This document shows positions 33,515 through 42,158 of a stretch of DNA of 64,000 nt, in pieces. The translations under genes and the position numbers were made by a program. Source of the stretch: Fibrivirga algicola (GTDB lineage: Bacteria; Bacteroidota; Bacteroidia; Cytophagales; Spirosomataceae); assembly GCF_011742925.1 (NCBI RefSeq), contig NZ_WAEL01000003.1, positions 62,001 to 126,000 of the forward strand. Reading direction: 5' to 3'. How positions within the stretch are numbered: position 1 is the first letter of the stretch; every line of letters starts with the position of its first letter. The notes beneath the pieces were generated by a model. The model had not been told where the DNA came from. It did no database searches and saw only the letters and a list, made by a program, of their open reading frames with translations.

Positions 33515-34366
33515 TTACACTGCCGCCGACTCGCAAACGTAGGTTGGAATGATACCTGTGGCTTTGATGCGAAGGTCAACATCTTCGGCGGGCGTATTGC
33601 CGGTGAGCACCAGCGCCGTATCGAAACCAAATTTGTTACCGCCCAGAATATCACTTTTGAGGGTATCTCCCACCATCAGGATCTCATTTTTACCAATAGG
33701 TGCGCGCTCACTGGGCGAGTCACGCAGTAGATCGTAGGCGAACATGAACAGCTGCGCATCCGGCTTCCCGAAACGGATAAACTGCTTACCCACAATGCGT
33801 TCGAGCATATCAGCTACCGCGCCAATAGCTACCGCCACACGATTGCCCGATACGGGGTACGTGGCATCGGTGTTGGCCACGATTACGGGAATGTTGCGCT
33901 GCCGGAGCAGGTTAACTGTCTTATTGAGGTCGGTGTTCCAGTCAAATCCCTCATCGTCGAGCAGCACCAGAGCGGTGATATCGCCCGCATTGTTGAGGTC
34001 TACCTCACGAATCGGCAGGGCGTGCAAGTCGGCGTTTTCAATATAGTGTGCCGATGTATCAGTACCCAGGTAAGCAACCGTACCATGACTTACTTTCAGT
34101 TGCAGGTATTCCCTCGCCAGCATGCCTGACGATACGATGCGGTCGGCGGTAACCATTGGTAATCCCAATCGGGCATATGATTCGGCCAGTTGGTCGGGGC
34201 TGCGCGAGGCATCGTTGGTGAGTACGTAGAATGGCTTTTCGGTCTGGATCAACGCGTTAATGGTCCGATCAACACCGGGAATTAGCCCGTGTGCATTTTT
34301 CAATACACCATACGCGTCAAAGAAAACAGCTTTGTACTGGTCAATCAGGGAGGCGAAAGAAGTCAT
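33515..34366 (-). CDS. HAD-superfamily hydrolase, subfamily IIA (NagD-like)
   Basis: A 283-residue phosphatase. Motif I is YKAVFFDAYGVLKNA (D17, with Y in place of the usual second Asp), motif II is FYVLTNDASRS, motif III Lys is in FIRFGKPDAQLFMFA, and motif IV is ILMVGDTLKSDILGGNKFG. The cap region between motifs II and III has VAVAIGAVADMLERI. These are the marks of HAD-IIA (TIGR01459-like) hydrolases. The replacement of the second catalytic Asp by Tyr in DAYGV is seen in this subgroup and may affect general acid catalysis. The substrate is unknown. Confidence 0.85.
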   Translation of the reverse strand: MTSFASLIDQYKAVFFDAYGVLKNAHGLIPGVDRTINALIQTEKPFYVLTNDASRSPDQLAESYARLGLPMVTADRIVSSGMLAREYLQLKVSHGTVAYLGTDTSAHYIENADLHALPIREVDLNNAGDITALVLLDDEGFDWNTDLNKTVNLLRQRNIPVIVANTDATYPVSGNRVAVAIGAVADMLERIVGKQFIRFGKPDAQLFMFAYDLLRDSPSERAPIGKNEILMVGDTLKSDILGGNKFGFDTALVLTGNTPAEDVDLRIKATGIIPTYVCESAAV

Positions 34367-34383
34367 TCGTAGATAGAGTTTCA

Positions 34384-34475
34384 GGTTTGTCGTTTATGAG
34401 TCGACGGTGCGCTGACAAGTGATCAATGTATATAGAGCGACGCAATGCCAACTGGCAAACCATAAACGGCAAAGG
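34384..34475. repeat. inverted repeat between the phosphotransferase and HAD genes
   Basis: The arms GGTTTGTCGTTTATG (34384-34398) and CATAAACGGCAAAGG (34461-34475) are mostly complementary (two mismatches), with a long loop that contains TGCCAACTGGCA. It could end transcription of the phosphotransferase gene. Confidence 0.45.
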
Positions 34476-34483
34476 ACCGCACG

Positions 34484-35524
34484 TTAGAGACCCAATCGCT
34501 CTAGAATGGGCGTTACGTCGAAGTGTTCAATGGATGGGAAATAAATGTCGTAAGCTTCGCGCTGAAGTTTGGTAGCGTAGGTGCGGTGGAAAAAATACCG
34601 GCCATACTTGATCACGTAATTCAGGATAAAGAACCGGTATGCTTCGGGCAGAAACTCGATCTCGCGAGCCGTCAACGGGTAAATCTTGTGATACTCTTCC
34701 AGAAACCAGCCGAACCGCTCTTCGGCCATTGGGCCAATGTAGTACGAAAATACCGTACGATCGCCCGCATCGGAGCAAACACGGCTAAAAAAGTAGAAAT
34801 CCATTACCCGGTAGCTAATCCGGAACCAGTCGTAATCCCAGCGGGAGAACAGTTTCTGGTCATCGGTCACTGAGAAGTTGCCGATGTTCCAGTCCACGAA
34901 AACGGGCATGGTTTCCACCCGCTTGTCGACTAGCCGCTTCCGATTTTCCAGAAAAAGCTGGCACTGTTTACGCAACGTACCTTCGTGCATGCGGTGCTCA
35001 AACTTCCCGGCATCGGTATCCAGCAAGTCGAGTAGCCCCTGCACGTCGGACCGGAGTGTTTTGGAGTACTTCGGCAATACCGACGATGCCCGCGCGCAAG
35101 CCAGATGGAACTTAGCAATTTCGGCTCCCAACTTGCGAATATGCGTTTCATCGAGCCGACGCGGCATCCGATCCATCGTTCGGATGGGGTTGTAAAAAAC
35201 CACCCAGGCGTCGACCGTTTCGCTTTGATGACGGTAGATGAATACCTGCCCGTTTTTCATCAGTGACTTGGCCAGCACATTTTCGAACGGATACAAGAGG
35301 TTGTTCGCCAGGGCATGAATGATGCGATGGTCTTCTTTGAAGTGCTCGAATTTGCCGAAGTACGATAGTTTCGCAATCACGCGGTCGCCTGAGTCGAGCG
35401 TTATGCGGAAGACGTGGTTTGTAGAGACTTTGGCACTAATGTCTTCTACGGTCTGCACCGTTTGGCTGGGATCAAACGCCGCCCATGCCTGGCGGATTAT
35501 GGTAGGGTAGTCGATAAGACGCAT
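34484..35524 (-). CDS. protein-kinase-like phosphotransferase (APH family-like)
   Basis: A 346-residue protein from the ATG ending at 35524 (MRLIDYPTIIRQAWAAFDPS); the start at 35584 lies inside a hairpin arm. It shows an aminoglycoside phosphotransferase-like fold: HVFRITLDSGDRVIAKLSYFG supplies the ATP-binding Lys, VFVDWNIGNFSVTDD is the catalytic loop (Asp and Asn as in HxDxxxxN, here VDWNIGN), and FSRWDYDWFRISYRVMDFYF is the metal-binding Asp segment. The substrate is likely a small molecule. The first histidine of the Brenner-type motif is replaced by Val. Resistance should not be inferred. Confidence 0.7.
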   Translation of the reverse strand: MRLIDYPTIIRQAWAAFDPSQTVQTVEDISAKVSTNHVFRITLDSGDRVIAKLSYFGKFEHFKEDHRIIHALANNLLYPFENVLAKSLMKNGQVFIYRHQSETVDAWVVFYNPIRTMDRMPRRLDETHIRKLGAEIAKFHLACARASSVLPKYSKTLRSDVQGLLDLLDTDAGKFEHRMHEGTLRKQCQLFLENRKRLVDKRVETMPVFVDWNIGNFSVTDDQKLFSRWDYDWFRISYRVMDFYFFSRVCSDAGDRTVFSYYIGPMAEERFGWFLEEYHKIYPLTAREIEFLPEAYRFFILNYVIKYGRYFFHRTYATKLQREAYDIYFPSIEHFDVTPILERLGL

Positions 35525-35540
35525 AACAGCTGTTCGCTGA

Positions 35541-35619
35541 GTACAGTCTATTACTTGCTGTTTCGCTGCCAGTGGGCAAGACATGCCTGTGCAGCAAAAC
35601 AGCTAGTAATAGACTGTAC
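35541..35619 (-). terminator. long hairpin after the glutamine synthetase-like gene
   Basis: The arms GTACAGTCTATTACTTGCTG.. (35541-35563) and its complement (35597-35619) pair over 23 nt with one mismatch. It follows the minus-strand gene at 35635 and precedes the phosphotransferase start, so it probably ends the upstream gene. Confidence 0.65.
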
Positions 35620-35634
35620 CCGGTAAACCTTTAT

Positions 35635-37011
35635 TCAAATGAGTTCAAAATACCGTTTCAATTCCCAGTCGCTTACCTGACTGGCGTACTGCCGGTATTC
35701 CCAATCGCGGGTTTGGCAGAAATGGTTAACGAAGCCCTCGCCGAAAAGTTCAGCGGCCACCGGCGAATCACGCATCAGGTGCGTGGCATCGCGGAGGTTG
35801 GGCGCCAGCCGACCATTGGTTGCATTTTCGTAGCCGTTGCCCGTTGTGGGGGGTACGTCGAGCGAGAGGCCGTGCCGAATACCGTACAGACCCGACGCCA
35901 GCGCTGCGCCCATTGCCAGATAGGGGTTTGTGTCTGATCCGGGCACCCGCATCTCCACACGGGTGTACGTTTCGGTATGGTTCAGCACCCGCATAGCTAC
36001 CGTTCGGTTGTCGAAACCCCAGGTAAGCGTAGTGGGCGCCCAGGCCCCTTCAACCAACCGTTTGTAGCTGTTGATGGTTGGGGCGTACATAGGCAGAATA
36101 TGGGGCAGGCAGTAAAGCTGGCCGGCGATGTACTGGCGGGCCAGGGTACTCAGCTTATCGGGGGCAGCCGGATCAAAAAACAGGTTTCGCCCCGAGTTGG
36201 GCGCGCCATCGGGCGACCATAGGCTCTGATGAATGTGCCCACTGCAACCCGGCAATTCGGCATTCCACTTAGCCATAAACGTAGCTACCACACCATGCCG
36301 ATACCCGATTTCTTTAACCGCTGTTTTGAACAACACGGCTTTGTCGGCGGCCCTCAGGGCCGAATCGTGGTGGATAGCCGCCTCATACACGCCGGGACCG
36401 GTTTCGGTATGTAGCCCTTCGAGCGGAATACCAAACTGACCCAGCCACGTGAACAAATCATCGACAAATTGATGCTCCATCGACGGGCGCAGGATGGAAT
36501 AGCCAAACATACCCGGCGTCAGTGGCGTCAGATTTCGGAAGTCTTTCTGCTGGAGGGTTTGAGGCGTTTCGCGGAAGTTAAACCACTCGAATTCCTGTGC
36601 CATTTCGGCCCGGTAGCCCATTTCGGTCGCCTGGGCAACTACCCGTTTCATCAGCGAACGCGGACAGGCGGGTAGGTCGGCACGCCCGGTATCGCCCCCA
36701 CTAAAGTCGGCCAGGAAAAAAGGCAAATCGTTTTCCCACGGAATTTGCCGGAACGTACCCAGATCAATTCGCACGGGCCGGTCGGGATAGCCGGTATGCC
36801 AGCCGGTGACGGTACCGTTATCGTACGCCACATCGGTACTGTCCCAGCCAAACACGACATCACAAAATCCGTAACCGTCGGCTAAGCCTGCGCGAAATTT
36901 CTCGCGGCTGATCACCTTTCCGCGCAGGATACCGTCGATATCGGCAAAGGCAAATTTAACTTTCGGAATGTCGTGTTCGTCGAGGTAGGCGAGTAATTGT
37001 GTAGCGTCCAT
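35635..37011 (-). CDS. glutamine synthetase family protein (possibly gamma-glutamyl-amine ligase)
   Basis: A 458-residue protein with the glutamine synthetase catalytic fold. Visible segments: FAFADIDGILRGKVISREKF near the N-terminus, AQEFEWFNF (metal-binding Glu), ETGPGVYEAAI, CSGHIHQSLW (the His of the usual MHxHQS), NSYKRLVEGAWAPTTLTWGF and NRTVAMRV. The type is close to GlnA-like enzymes such as PuuA (gamma-glutamylputrescine synthetase) and not to the main GlnA type I or III. It probably joins glutamate to an amine. No other polyamine genes are next to it, so the substrate is open. It is followed by a terminator hairpin. Confidence 0.8.
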   Translation of the reverse strand: MDATQLLAYLDEHDIPKVKFAFADIDGILRGKVISREKFRAGLADGYGFCDVVFGWDSTDVAYDNGTVTGWHTGYPDRPVRIDLGTFRQIPWENDLPFFLADFSGGDTGRADLPACPRSLMKRVVAQATEMGYRAEMAQEFEWFNFRETPQTLQQKDFRNLTPLTPGMFGYSILRPSMEHQFVDDLFTWLGQFGIPLEGLHTETGPGVYEAAIHHDSALRAADKAVLFKTAVKEIGYRHGVVATFMAKWNAELPGCSGHIHQSLWSPDGAPNSGRNLFFDPAAPDKLSTLARQYIAGQLYCLPHILPMYAPTINSYKRLVEGAWAPTTLTWGFDNRTVAMRVLNHTETYTRVEMRVPGSDTNPYLAMGAALASGLYGIRHGLSLDVPPTTGNGYENATNGRLAPNLRDATHLMRDSPVAAELFGEGFVNHFCQTRDWEYRQYASQVSDWELKRYFELI

Positions 37012-37068
37012 GCGCGTTGAGCGAGGTTGGTCAGGAGGCTAAAGATAAAGAGTGAACCGGTGAAAGAA

Positions 37069-37147
37069 ATAAAAGGGACAACGTGAAAGAGCGCTGTTAC
37101 TGATCATTTCGACCTGTAGCAGCGCTCTTTCACGTTGTCCCTTTTAT
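37069..37147 (-). terminator. 32-bp hairpin after sppA
   Basis: The arms 37069-37100 and 37116-37147 pair over 32 nt with one mismatch and a 15-nt loop. The right arm ends 1 nt before the sppA stop codon. Confidence 0.75.
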
Positions 37148-37148
37148 C

Positions 37149-38936
37149 TTATCGAATTTCCATCTCGAACGGCAGGCGTGCCTGAACTCCCTGTAACGTC
37201 TGCAGCTTTTTCATCTGCTTTACCACCGGCGCTAGCGGACCAAGCGCAGTTTGCACGCGGGTGTTGTCGTCATCGCCGTTACCGAAGAACTTCATCACTT
37301 TCTTGAAGGCATCCTCCTGCACTGGGTAATACCGAAGGCGGTAATCACCGTCTTTCAGCTTTGCTTCCGTAGCAGCCACTTTAACTGCCTCATCAAGCCC
37401 ACCTAGTTGATCGACCAGACCAATGGCTTTTCCCTGCGTACCGGTCCAGACACGACCGCCCGCAATGGCTTTCACACTGTCGACCGAGAGTTTACGGCCG
37501 TCGGCCACTTTCTTGGTGAAACTGGCGTAGATGCGGTCAACGCTGGTTTGTAGCACTTTCCGGTCAAAATCAGACAGGGGTTTAGTCGCGCTGGGGAAAT
37601 CGGCATGAGGGTTAGTCAGCACACGGTCAAACGTAACACCGAGCTTGTCTTTGAACAGGTTCTCGGTATTGAAGAGCAGGGCAAACACGCCGATTGACCC
37701 CGTGATGGTGTTGGGTTGGGCTACGATCTTGTTGCAACCCATAGCCATAAAATAACCTCCCGATGCGGCATAATCAGAGAACGAAGCGATGATGGGCTTC
37801 ACCTTACGGGTCAGCTGTACTTCACGCCACATCACGTCAGACGCCAGCGCGCTGCCACCACCCGAATTGATGCGCAGCACTACGGCCTTGATTCCTTCGT
37901 TTAAACGTGCCTTGCGAATTTCGCCCGCGATTTTATCTGAGCCGATGCTGTTTTCATCGCCATCACCGGTGTTGATGTCGCCATTGGCAATGATAACGGC
38001 AATACGGTTTTTGCTCAAAATCTTGCTGTCATCGTCATCATCATCGTCGCTGCTTTCTTTTTCCGCGTCTTTGTACTTGCCAACGCTTACGTACTCAATC
38101 TTTTTCTTGTCGTCGACTTTCATGGCTCGCTTCATTTCGGTTTCCAGTTCGTCGAAGTAGCCCGTGTTGGTAACCAGTTTGAAGCGCAGGGCGTCGGCCG
38201 GTGTCTGCACGCTCAGGCTGTCGGCATAACCGCGTAACGTACTGGCAGGAACACCCCGGCTTTTAGATACGCCCGTCAGGAAATGATCGTTGATCGAGTT
38301 CAGAAACGAAGCCGTTTGTAGCCGATTCGGATCGCTCATTTTATCGAGCAAAAAGGGTTCTACAGCGCTTTTGAACGTACCCACCCGGAAGATTTCGGGT
38401 TTCAGTCCCAGTTTCTCGAGCGTACCTTTGAAGAAAGTGAGTTCAGCGGCAATGCCATTCCACTCCAGATCACCGGCGGGGTTCAGGTATACCTTGTCAG
38501 CTACCGAAGCGATGTAGTATGCTTTCTCGGTCATGACTTCGGCATACGAGTACACGAATTTTTTCGACGTTTTAAAGTCAATCAGGGCATTTCTGATTTC
38601 TTCGAGTGTAGCCCATCCCGCTTGCGGGTTCTGGGCATCGATGTACACGCCTTTAATGTTGTCGTCGTCTTTCGCTTTTTTCAGTGCCTCTTTAATCTCG
38701 ATCAGGCCCAACACATTGGCGTCACCACTCCCACCGAACGCCGCAAACGGATTTTCTGAACTGCGTTCACGAATAGGCTCGTTGATGTCAAGTTTGAGAA
38801 CTGAGTTTTTGGCGACGGTAGTTTGCTTCTTAGACGATGCTGCACCGATTACACCTGCAAAAATGATAATTCCCAGAAACGTAAAGATGAATAGCCCCAG
38901 CAATGTGGCCAAGAGGTATTTCAAAAATTGGCGCAT
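37149..38936 (-). CDS. sppA: signal peptide peptidase SppA (67K type)
   Basis: A 595-residue inner-membrane protease with an N-terminal anchor (LLATLLGLFIFTFLGIIIFA) and two S49 domains. The catalytic Lys is K189 in VGTFKSAVEPF, and the nucleophile is S392 in YAASGGYF, matching K209 and S409 of E. coli SppA. Length and two-domain layout fit the 67K type. SppA degrades cleaved signal peptides in the membrane. Between the halves there is an acidic run (SSDDDDDDDSK, residues 296-305), unlike typical members but likely a surface loop. A -7-like element lies upstream. Confidence 0.93.
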   Translation of the reverse strand: MRQFLKYLLATLLGLFIFTFLGIIIFAGVIGAASSKKQTTVAKNSVLKLDINEPIRERSSENPFAAFGGSGDANVLGLIEIKEALKKAKDDDNIKGVYIDAQNPQAGWATLEEIRNALIDFKTSKKFVYSYAEVMTEKAYYIASVADKVYLNPAGDLEWNGIAAELTFFKGTLEKLGLKPEIFRVGTFKSAVEPFLLDKMSDPNRLQTASFLNSINDHFLTGVSKSRGVPASTLRGYADSLSVQTPADALRFKLVTNTGYFDELETEMKRAMKVDDKKKIEYVSVGKYKDAEKESSDDDDDDDSKILSKNRIAVIIANGDINTGDGDENSIGSDKIAGEIRKARLNEGIKAVVLRINSGGGSALASDVMWREVQLTRKVKPIIASFSDYAASGGYFMAMGCNKIVAQPNTITGSIGVFALLFNTENLFKDKLGVTFDRVLTNPHADFPSATKPLSDFDRKVLQTSVDRIYASFTKKVADGRKLSVDSVKAIAGGRVWTGTQGKAIGLVDQLGGLDEAVKVAATEAKLKDGDYRLRYYPVQEDAFKKVMKFFGNGDDDNTRVQTALGPLAPVVKQMKKLQTLQGVQARLPFEMEIR

Positions 38937-38967
38937 AAGCTCTGTTACCTGTTAATTGTATATACAC

Positions 38968-38975
38968 CAAAAATA
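38968..38975 (-). promoter_or_regulatory. candidate -7 element TATTTTTG for sppA
   Basis: The minus strand reads TATTTTTG, a TAnnTTTG match, 32 nt before the sppA ATG. The -33 element is not clear. Confidence 0.35.
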
Positions 38976-39078
38976 AAGGCCCACTGTGTGAAGTGAGCCA
39001 CTTTTTGGTTGAATGCGCAATATGGGGGATGAAAGGGAAATAAGTTACTGGTTTAAGGTACCAAGTCCCCCACAGTAC

Positions 39079-39117
39079 TGCCAGGTTGACTAGAAAAGCA
39101 CTGACGGAAACCTGGCA
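39079..39117 (-). terminator. short hairpin after ppa
   Basis: TGCCAGGTT (39079-39087) and AACCTGGCA (39109-39117) pair perfectly over 9 bp with a 21-nt loop, just downstream of the pyrophosphatase stop on the minus strand. Confidence 0.5.
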
Positions 39118-39126
39118 TCTAAGTCC

Positions 39127-39768
39127 TTACAATTTCTTGTAGTCTTCCATCGCCATAAGAATAACCTCGTAAGCTTCTTCGCGACCGTAGATGGTGGCCA
39201 GCTCCATAACTGTTGGTTGATCGGGCAGGTTCTTGTAAGTCAGGAAGTAATGCTGCAACCGGTCCACTACGCTTTCGGGCAGTTCTGACAGGTCATTGAA
39301 CGCATCGTACATCGCGTCGCCTTTCAGCACGGCAATGATCTTGTCGTCAGCTTCTCCTTTATCGATCAAACGGAAACCACCAATCGGACGGGCCTGCAAC
39401 AGAATGTCACCGTGGGTAATGGTCGACTCGGTCAGTACGCAGATGTCGAGTGGGTCGCCATCACCTTCAGGAATACTGCGGCCCGTTTTCTCCGACGCCA
39501 GGTTAGCGATGCCTTCGCCACAGTAGGTCTGTGGAATAAAGCCGTACAACGACGGAATGATGTTTGAATACTTTTGCGGGCGGTCGATTTTCAGGTAACC
39601 CGTCTGCTTATCGATTTCGTATTTAACCGTGTCTGACGGTACAATCTCGATGAAGGCCGTTAGCATTTGGGGAGCAGCGTCGCCAGGGGTAATGCCGTGC
39701 CAGGGGTGAGCTTTCGACTGCGCCTTGACAACGGTGTCAATTTCTTTGGTTGAGAATTCAGCTTCCAT
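39127..39768 (-). CDS. ppa: inorganic pyrophosphatase (family I)
   Basis: A 213-residue protein from the ATG ending at 39768 (MEAEFSTKEIDTVVKAQSKA). The family I signature DGDPLDICVLTE gives the metal-binding aspartates. Other conserved segments are EIVPSDTVKYEIDKQTGYLKI with the catalytic Glu and Lys, SLYGFIPQTYCGEG, and LIDKGEADDKIIAVLKGD. It splits PPi to drive biosynthesis in the cytoplasm. It is slightly longer than E. coli Ppa (176 residues), with extra length at the N-terminus as is common for Bacteroidota members. The GT2 gene lies upstream on the same strand. Confidence 0.93.
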   Translation of the reverse strand: MEAEFSTKEIDTVVKAQSKAHPWHGITPGDAAPQMLTAFIEIVPSDTVKYEIDKQTGYLKIDRPQKYSNIIPSLYGFIPQTYCGEGIANLASEKTGRSIPEGDGDPLDICVLTESTITHGDILLQARPIGGFRLIDKGEADDKIIAVLKGDAMYDAFNDLSELPESVVDRLQHYFLTYKNLPDQPTVMELATIYGREEAYEVILMAMEDYKKL

Positions 39769-39826
39769 AATTGGTAATTGATAAACTTGTACTATTCCGC
39801 GAAACTGCGAGGTTATAAATGACACA

Positions 39827-39884
39827 TCCCGGCAATCAATATCTTTTTTTCAGTGCCGAACTGATTAGATATTGACTACCGGGA
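39827..39884 (-). terminator. hairpin between the GT2 gene and ppa
   Basis: The arms 39827-39843 and 39868-39884 (TCCCGGCAATCAATATC and its near complement) pair over 17 nt with two mismatches. It lies 68 nt downstream of the GT2 stop on the minus strand. Confidence 0.5.
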
Positions 39885-39952
39885 CGACCTTGATCAAAAC
39901 ACGGTAAATGTGTCTGTCAATGTGATAACACAAAGATAAGACGGTAGTTACG

Positions 39953-40927
39953 CTAAACCGTCACTGTTTCCGAAAAACCTATCTTTCGGGCAATTTGGTA
40001 CTCAGTGGTCTTTCCCGACGACTGTCGGATATATAGCTCGGCGAGGAAGCCAGCCAGGAAGAGTTGAACCCCTAAGATGATGGCAATCAGACCAAAATAA
40101 AACAGTGGATTGTCTGTTGCATTTCGGTACGGTAACCCTTGCAGGATATTGTACTTTTTCTGACCAACGATCACCAGCGCCATCATCATTCCGAAGAAAA
40201 ACGACAACGTACCCAACCCGCCAAAGAAGTGCATCGGCCGTTTACTGAACTTGTTAACGAAGGCGATGACAAGGATATCGAGGAAGCCGTTTACGAATCG
40301 TTCGAGGCCAAACTTAGTCGTACCATATTTGCGTGCCCGGTGCTGCACCACCTTCTCGCCGATACGGCTGTACCCGTTCCAGTTGGCTATGATCGGGATA
40401 TTACGGTGCATATCGCCGTAGAGGTTCAGCGATTTCACCACCTCCTGCCGGTAGGCTTTCAATCCGCAGTTGAAGTCGTGCAGCTTTACGCCCGACACCC
40501 AGCGCGCCACACCGTTGAACAGCTTGGTAGGCAAGGTTTTCGTAATGGGATCGTAGCGTTTCTCCTTCCAGCCCGATACCAGATCATACCCGTCTTCGGT
40601 GATCATCCGGTACAGTTCGGGAATCTCGTCGGGGCTATCCTGCAAGTCAGCGTCCATCGTAATCACAACCCTACCACGAGCGGCTTGAAATCCGGTTTGC
40701 AAGGCAGCCGTCTTCCCCGAATTTCGCGCAAACCGAATGGCCCGCACATGGGAGTTACGAGCCGCCAGTCCTTCGATGACGTCCCAGGAACGGTCGGTAC
40801 TGCCATCGTCCATGAAGAGCAGTTCGTAAGAGTAATTATGTTCCGTCACGACCCGAACGATCCAGTCGTGCAGTTCAGGCAGCGACTCGTCTTCGTTGTA
40901 GAGCGGAATCAATATGGTCAGTTGCAT
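39953..40927 (-). CDS. glycosyltransferase family 2, polyprenyl-phosphate type (GtrB/DPM1-like)
   Basis: A 324-residue enzyme with a GT-A domain: LTILIPLYNEDESLPEL, MDDGSTDRSWDVIE, MDADLQDSPDEIPELY (the DxD-type site) and DFNCGLKAYRQEVVKSL. Two C-terminal helices follow (HFFGGLGTLSFFFGMMMALVI and FYFGLIAIILGVQLFLAGFL). This layout matches DPM1/GtrB/ArnC-like enzymes that move a sugar from a nucleotide donor to a polyprenyl phosphate on the inner membrane. The particular sugar is unknown. A TrmN6-type methyltransferase gene lies 64 nt upstream on the same strand. Confidence 0.88.
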   Translation of the reverse strand: MQLTILIPLYNEDESLPELHDWIVRVVTEHNYSYELLFMDDGSTDRSWDVIEGLAARNSHVRAIRFARNSGKTAALQTGFQAARGRVVITMDADLQDSPDEIPELYRMITEDGYDLVSGWKEKRYDPITKTLPTKLFNGVARWVSGVKLHDFNCGLKAYRQEVVKSLNLYGDMHRNIPIIANWNGYSRIGEKVVQHRARKYGTTKFGLERFVNGFLDILVIAFVNKFSKRPMHFFGGLGTLSFFFGMMMALVIVGQKKYNILQGLPYRNATDNPLFYFGLIAIILGVQLFLAGFLAELYIRQSSGKTTEYQIARKIGFSETVTV

Positions 40928-40991
40928 GTGATGCTATGCTTGAATAGGAAATCAAGTATTACCTGATAACGAAGTCAAAGTTCGGAAGATT

Positions 40992-41735
40992 TCAGAATAT
41001 CAGGTAGTAGGGTTGCAATAAGGCTTGAAATTCGGCCGTATAAGTCCGCCCGTCCAGTTCATGGATAGCCAACTGTTGGGGCGTGAGATCAGACGGGGCA
41101 TCGGCAAAGCGAAAGGCTGTCAGATGGCGGAAAATCGGCTTTTGCGCATGATGCCGTAAGTACAACTGCCTGAACGGGCGCAATGCCTGTTCTCCCTTTG
41201 CTGCCAACTGACACAGCCGATCCGACTCAGGCGGGGGCAACAGCACCCACCACGTACCTGACAGACGGAGCAACCGCCGAACGACCACGAGTAAGTCAGC
41301 AAATGGCAGATCGTCAGTATGCAGTGCCCGGTTCACGGCCTTATCAGGCGATCGCAACGAGTTGGTGTAAAACGGCGGATTGGTCAGAATACAATCATAG
41401 ACCGGCTCGGGTACGTTGCCTGCTTCTGCGTTCAGGTACGTTTGAATCGGCGTATTCCAGACACGTACCTGACTGGCGAACGGGCTGGCCCCCACGTTCT
41501 CCAGTGCCTGACCGGCGGCTACTTCATCCAGTTCAACGGCATCGATCTGCGCGGTGGGGTTTCGCTGGGCGGCCATCAGGGCCAGCAGTCCGGTACCGGT
41601 GCCAATGTCGAGCAGCCGATTGCCCGCTACGTCGGCCCAGGCACCCAACACACAGGCGTCGGAGCAGACTTTCATAGCCGTGCGGTCTTGCTGAATGGTG
41701 AATTGCTTGAAGCGAAACATGGCTGTATCGGCCAT
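40992..41735 (-). CDS. trmN6: tRNA1(Val) (adenine(37)-N6)-methyltransferase-like protein (TrmN6)
   Basis: A 247-residue SAM-dependent methyltransferase. It starts FRFKQFTIQQDRTAMKVCSD, typical for this family, with ACVLGAWADV and motif I LLDIGTGTGLLALMAAQR. The catalytic motif IV is ILTNPPFYTNSL, characteristic of N6-adenine methyltransferases (NPPF/Y). The whole arrangement matches E. coli YfiC/TrmN6, which modifies A37 of tRNA1(Val). It probably belongs to an operon with the downstream GT2 gene. Specificity for tRNAVal is inferred from family similarity. Confidence 0.88.
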   Translation of the reverse strand: MADTAMFRFKQFTIQQDRTAMKVCSDACVLGAWADVAGNRLLDIGTGTGLLALMAAQRNPTAQIDAVELDEVAAGQALENVGASPFASQVRVWNTPIQTYLNAEAGNVPEPVYDCILTNPPFYTNSLRSPDKAVNRALHTDDLPFADLLVVVRRLLRLSGTWWVLLPPPESDRLCQLAAKGEQALRPFRQLYLRHHAQKPIFRHLTAFRFADAPSDLTPQQLAIHELDGRTYTAEFQALLQPYYLIF

Positions 41736-42158
41736 TTAGGTAATAGGAGCTGTAGCCGTATCTGGCGTTAAAAGCACCCCGTCAAAATTAGTTATTCCTA
41801 CACCATTGGCCTGCCTCCTTTCGGCTTACTACGCAACTTTCTGTTAGTTCAGCTTCATAACCGACTTGTAGGGCGTCTTCTTTAGCCATATGCCAGACAC
41901 ACGCTTCAACAAGTACCTAAACAGGGATATCAATATCAGGCAATTGTCGGGCAACTCTCCTATCACATACGCTTCATCCTATACCGATGAATATAGAAGC
42001 AGAAAATCTCCTAATCGGCACAACATATTGAAAATCAATTTTTTAAACAATTTATCAGGTAAGTTTTACTAGAAACTAATTAAGTCGATAATTATTATAT
42101 ACTATACAATTTCCTCATATTTAGTTGATAACCACAACTGTTTATATCGCCCCACTAT
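41736..42158. other. AT-rich intergenic region with a doubtful 60-codon frame
   Basis: This 423-nt stretch is clearly more AT-rich than its surroundings, especially after about 41890. A 60-codon plus-strand frame at 41890-42072 (MPDTRFNKYLNRDINIRQLS) shows no recognisable domain. TATA-like runs around 42090-42110 could be the promoter of the M91-type gene. I see no RNA gene and no inverted repeat of note. The composition shift is a reason to suspect that this spot was acquired. Confidence 0.45.

Noticed and set aside
34484-35524. Calling the phosphotransferase an aminoglycoside-resistance gene
   Set aside because: The kinase fold is shared with many small-molecule kinases and the catalytic His is replaced; there is no resistance context.
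35635-37011. Naming this gene glnA
   Set aside because: The motifs fit a glutamine synthetase relative of the PuuA type better than the main ammonia-assimilating enzyme.
40139-40966. Plus-strand 275-codon frame opposite the GT2 gene
   Set aside because: It is antisense to a gene with an intact GT-A motif set and membrane helices.
41890-42072. 60-codon plus-strand frame in the AT-rich region
   Set aside because: It is short, has no domain and no ribosome-binding context; kept only as a note in the region entry.
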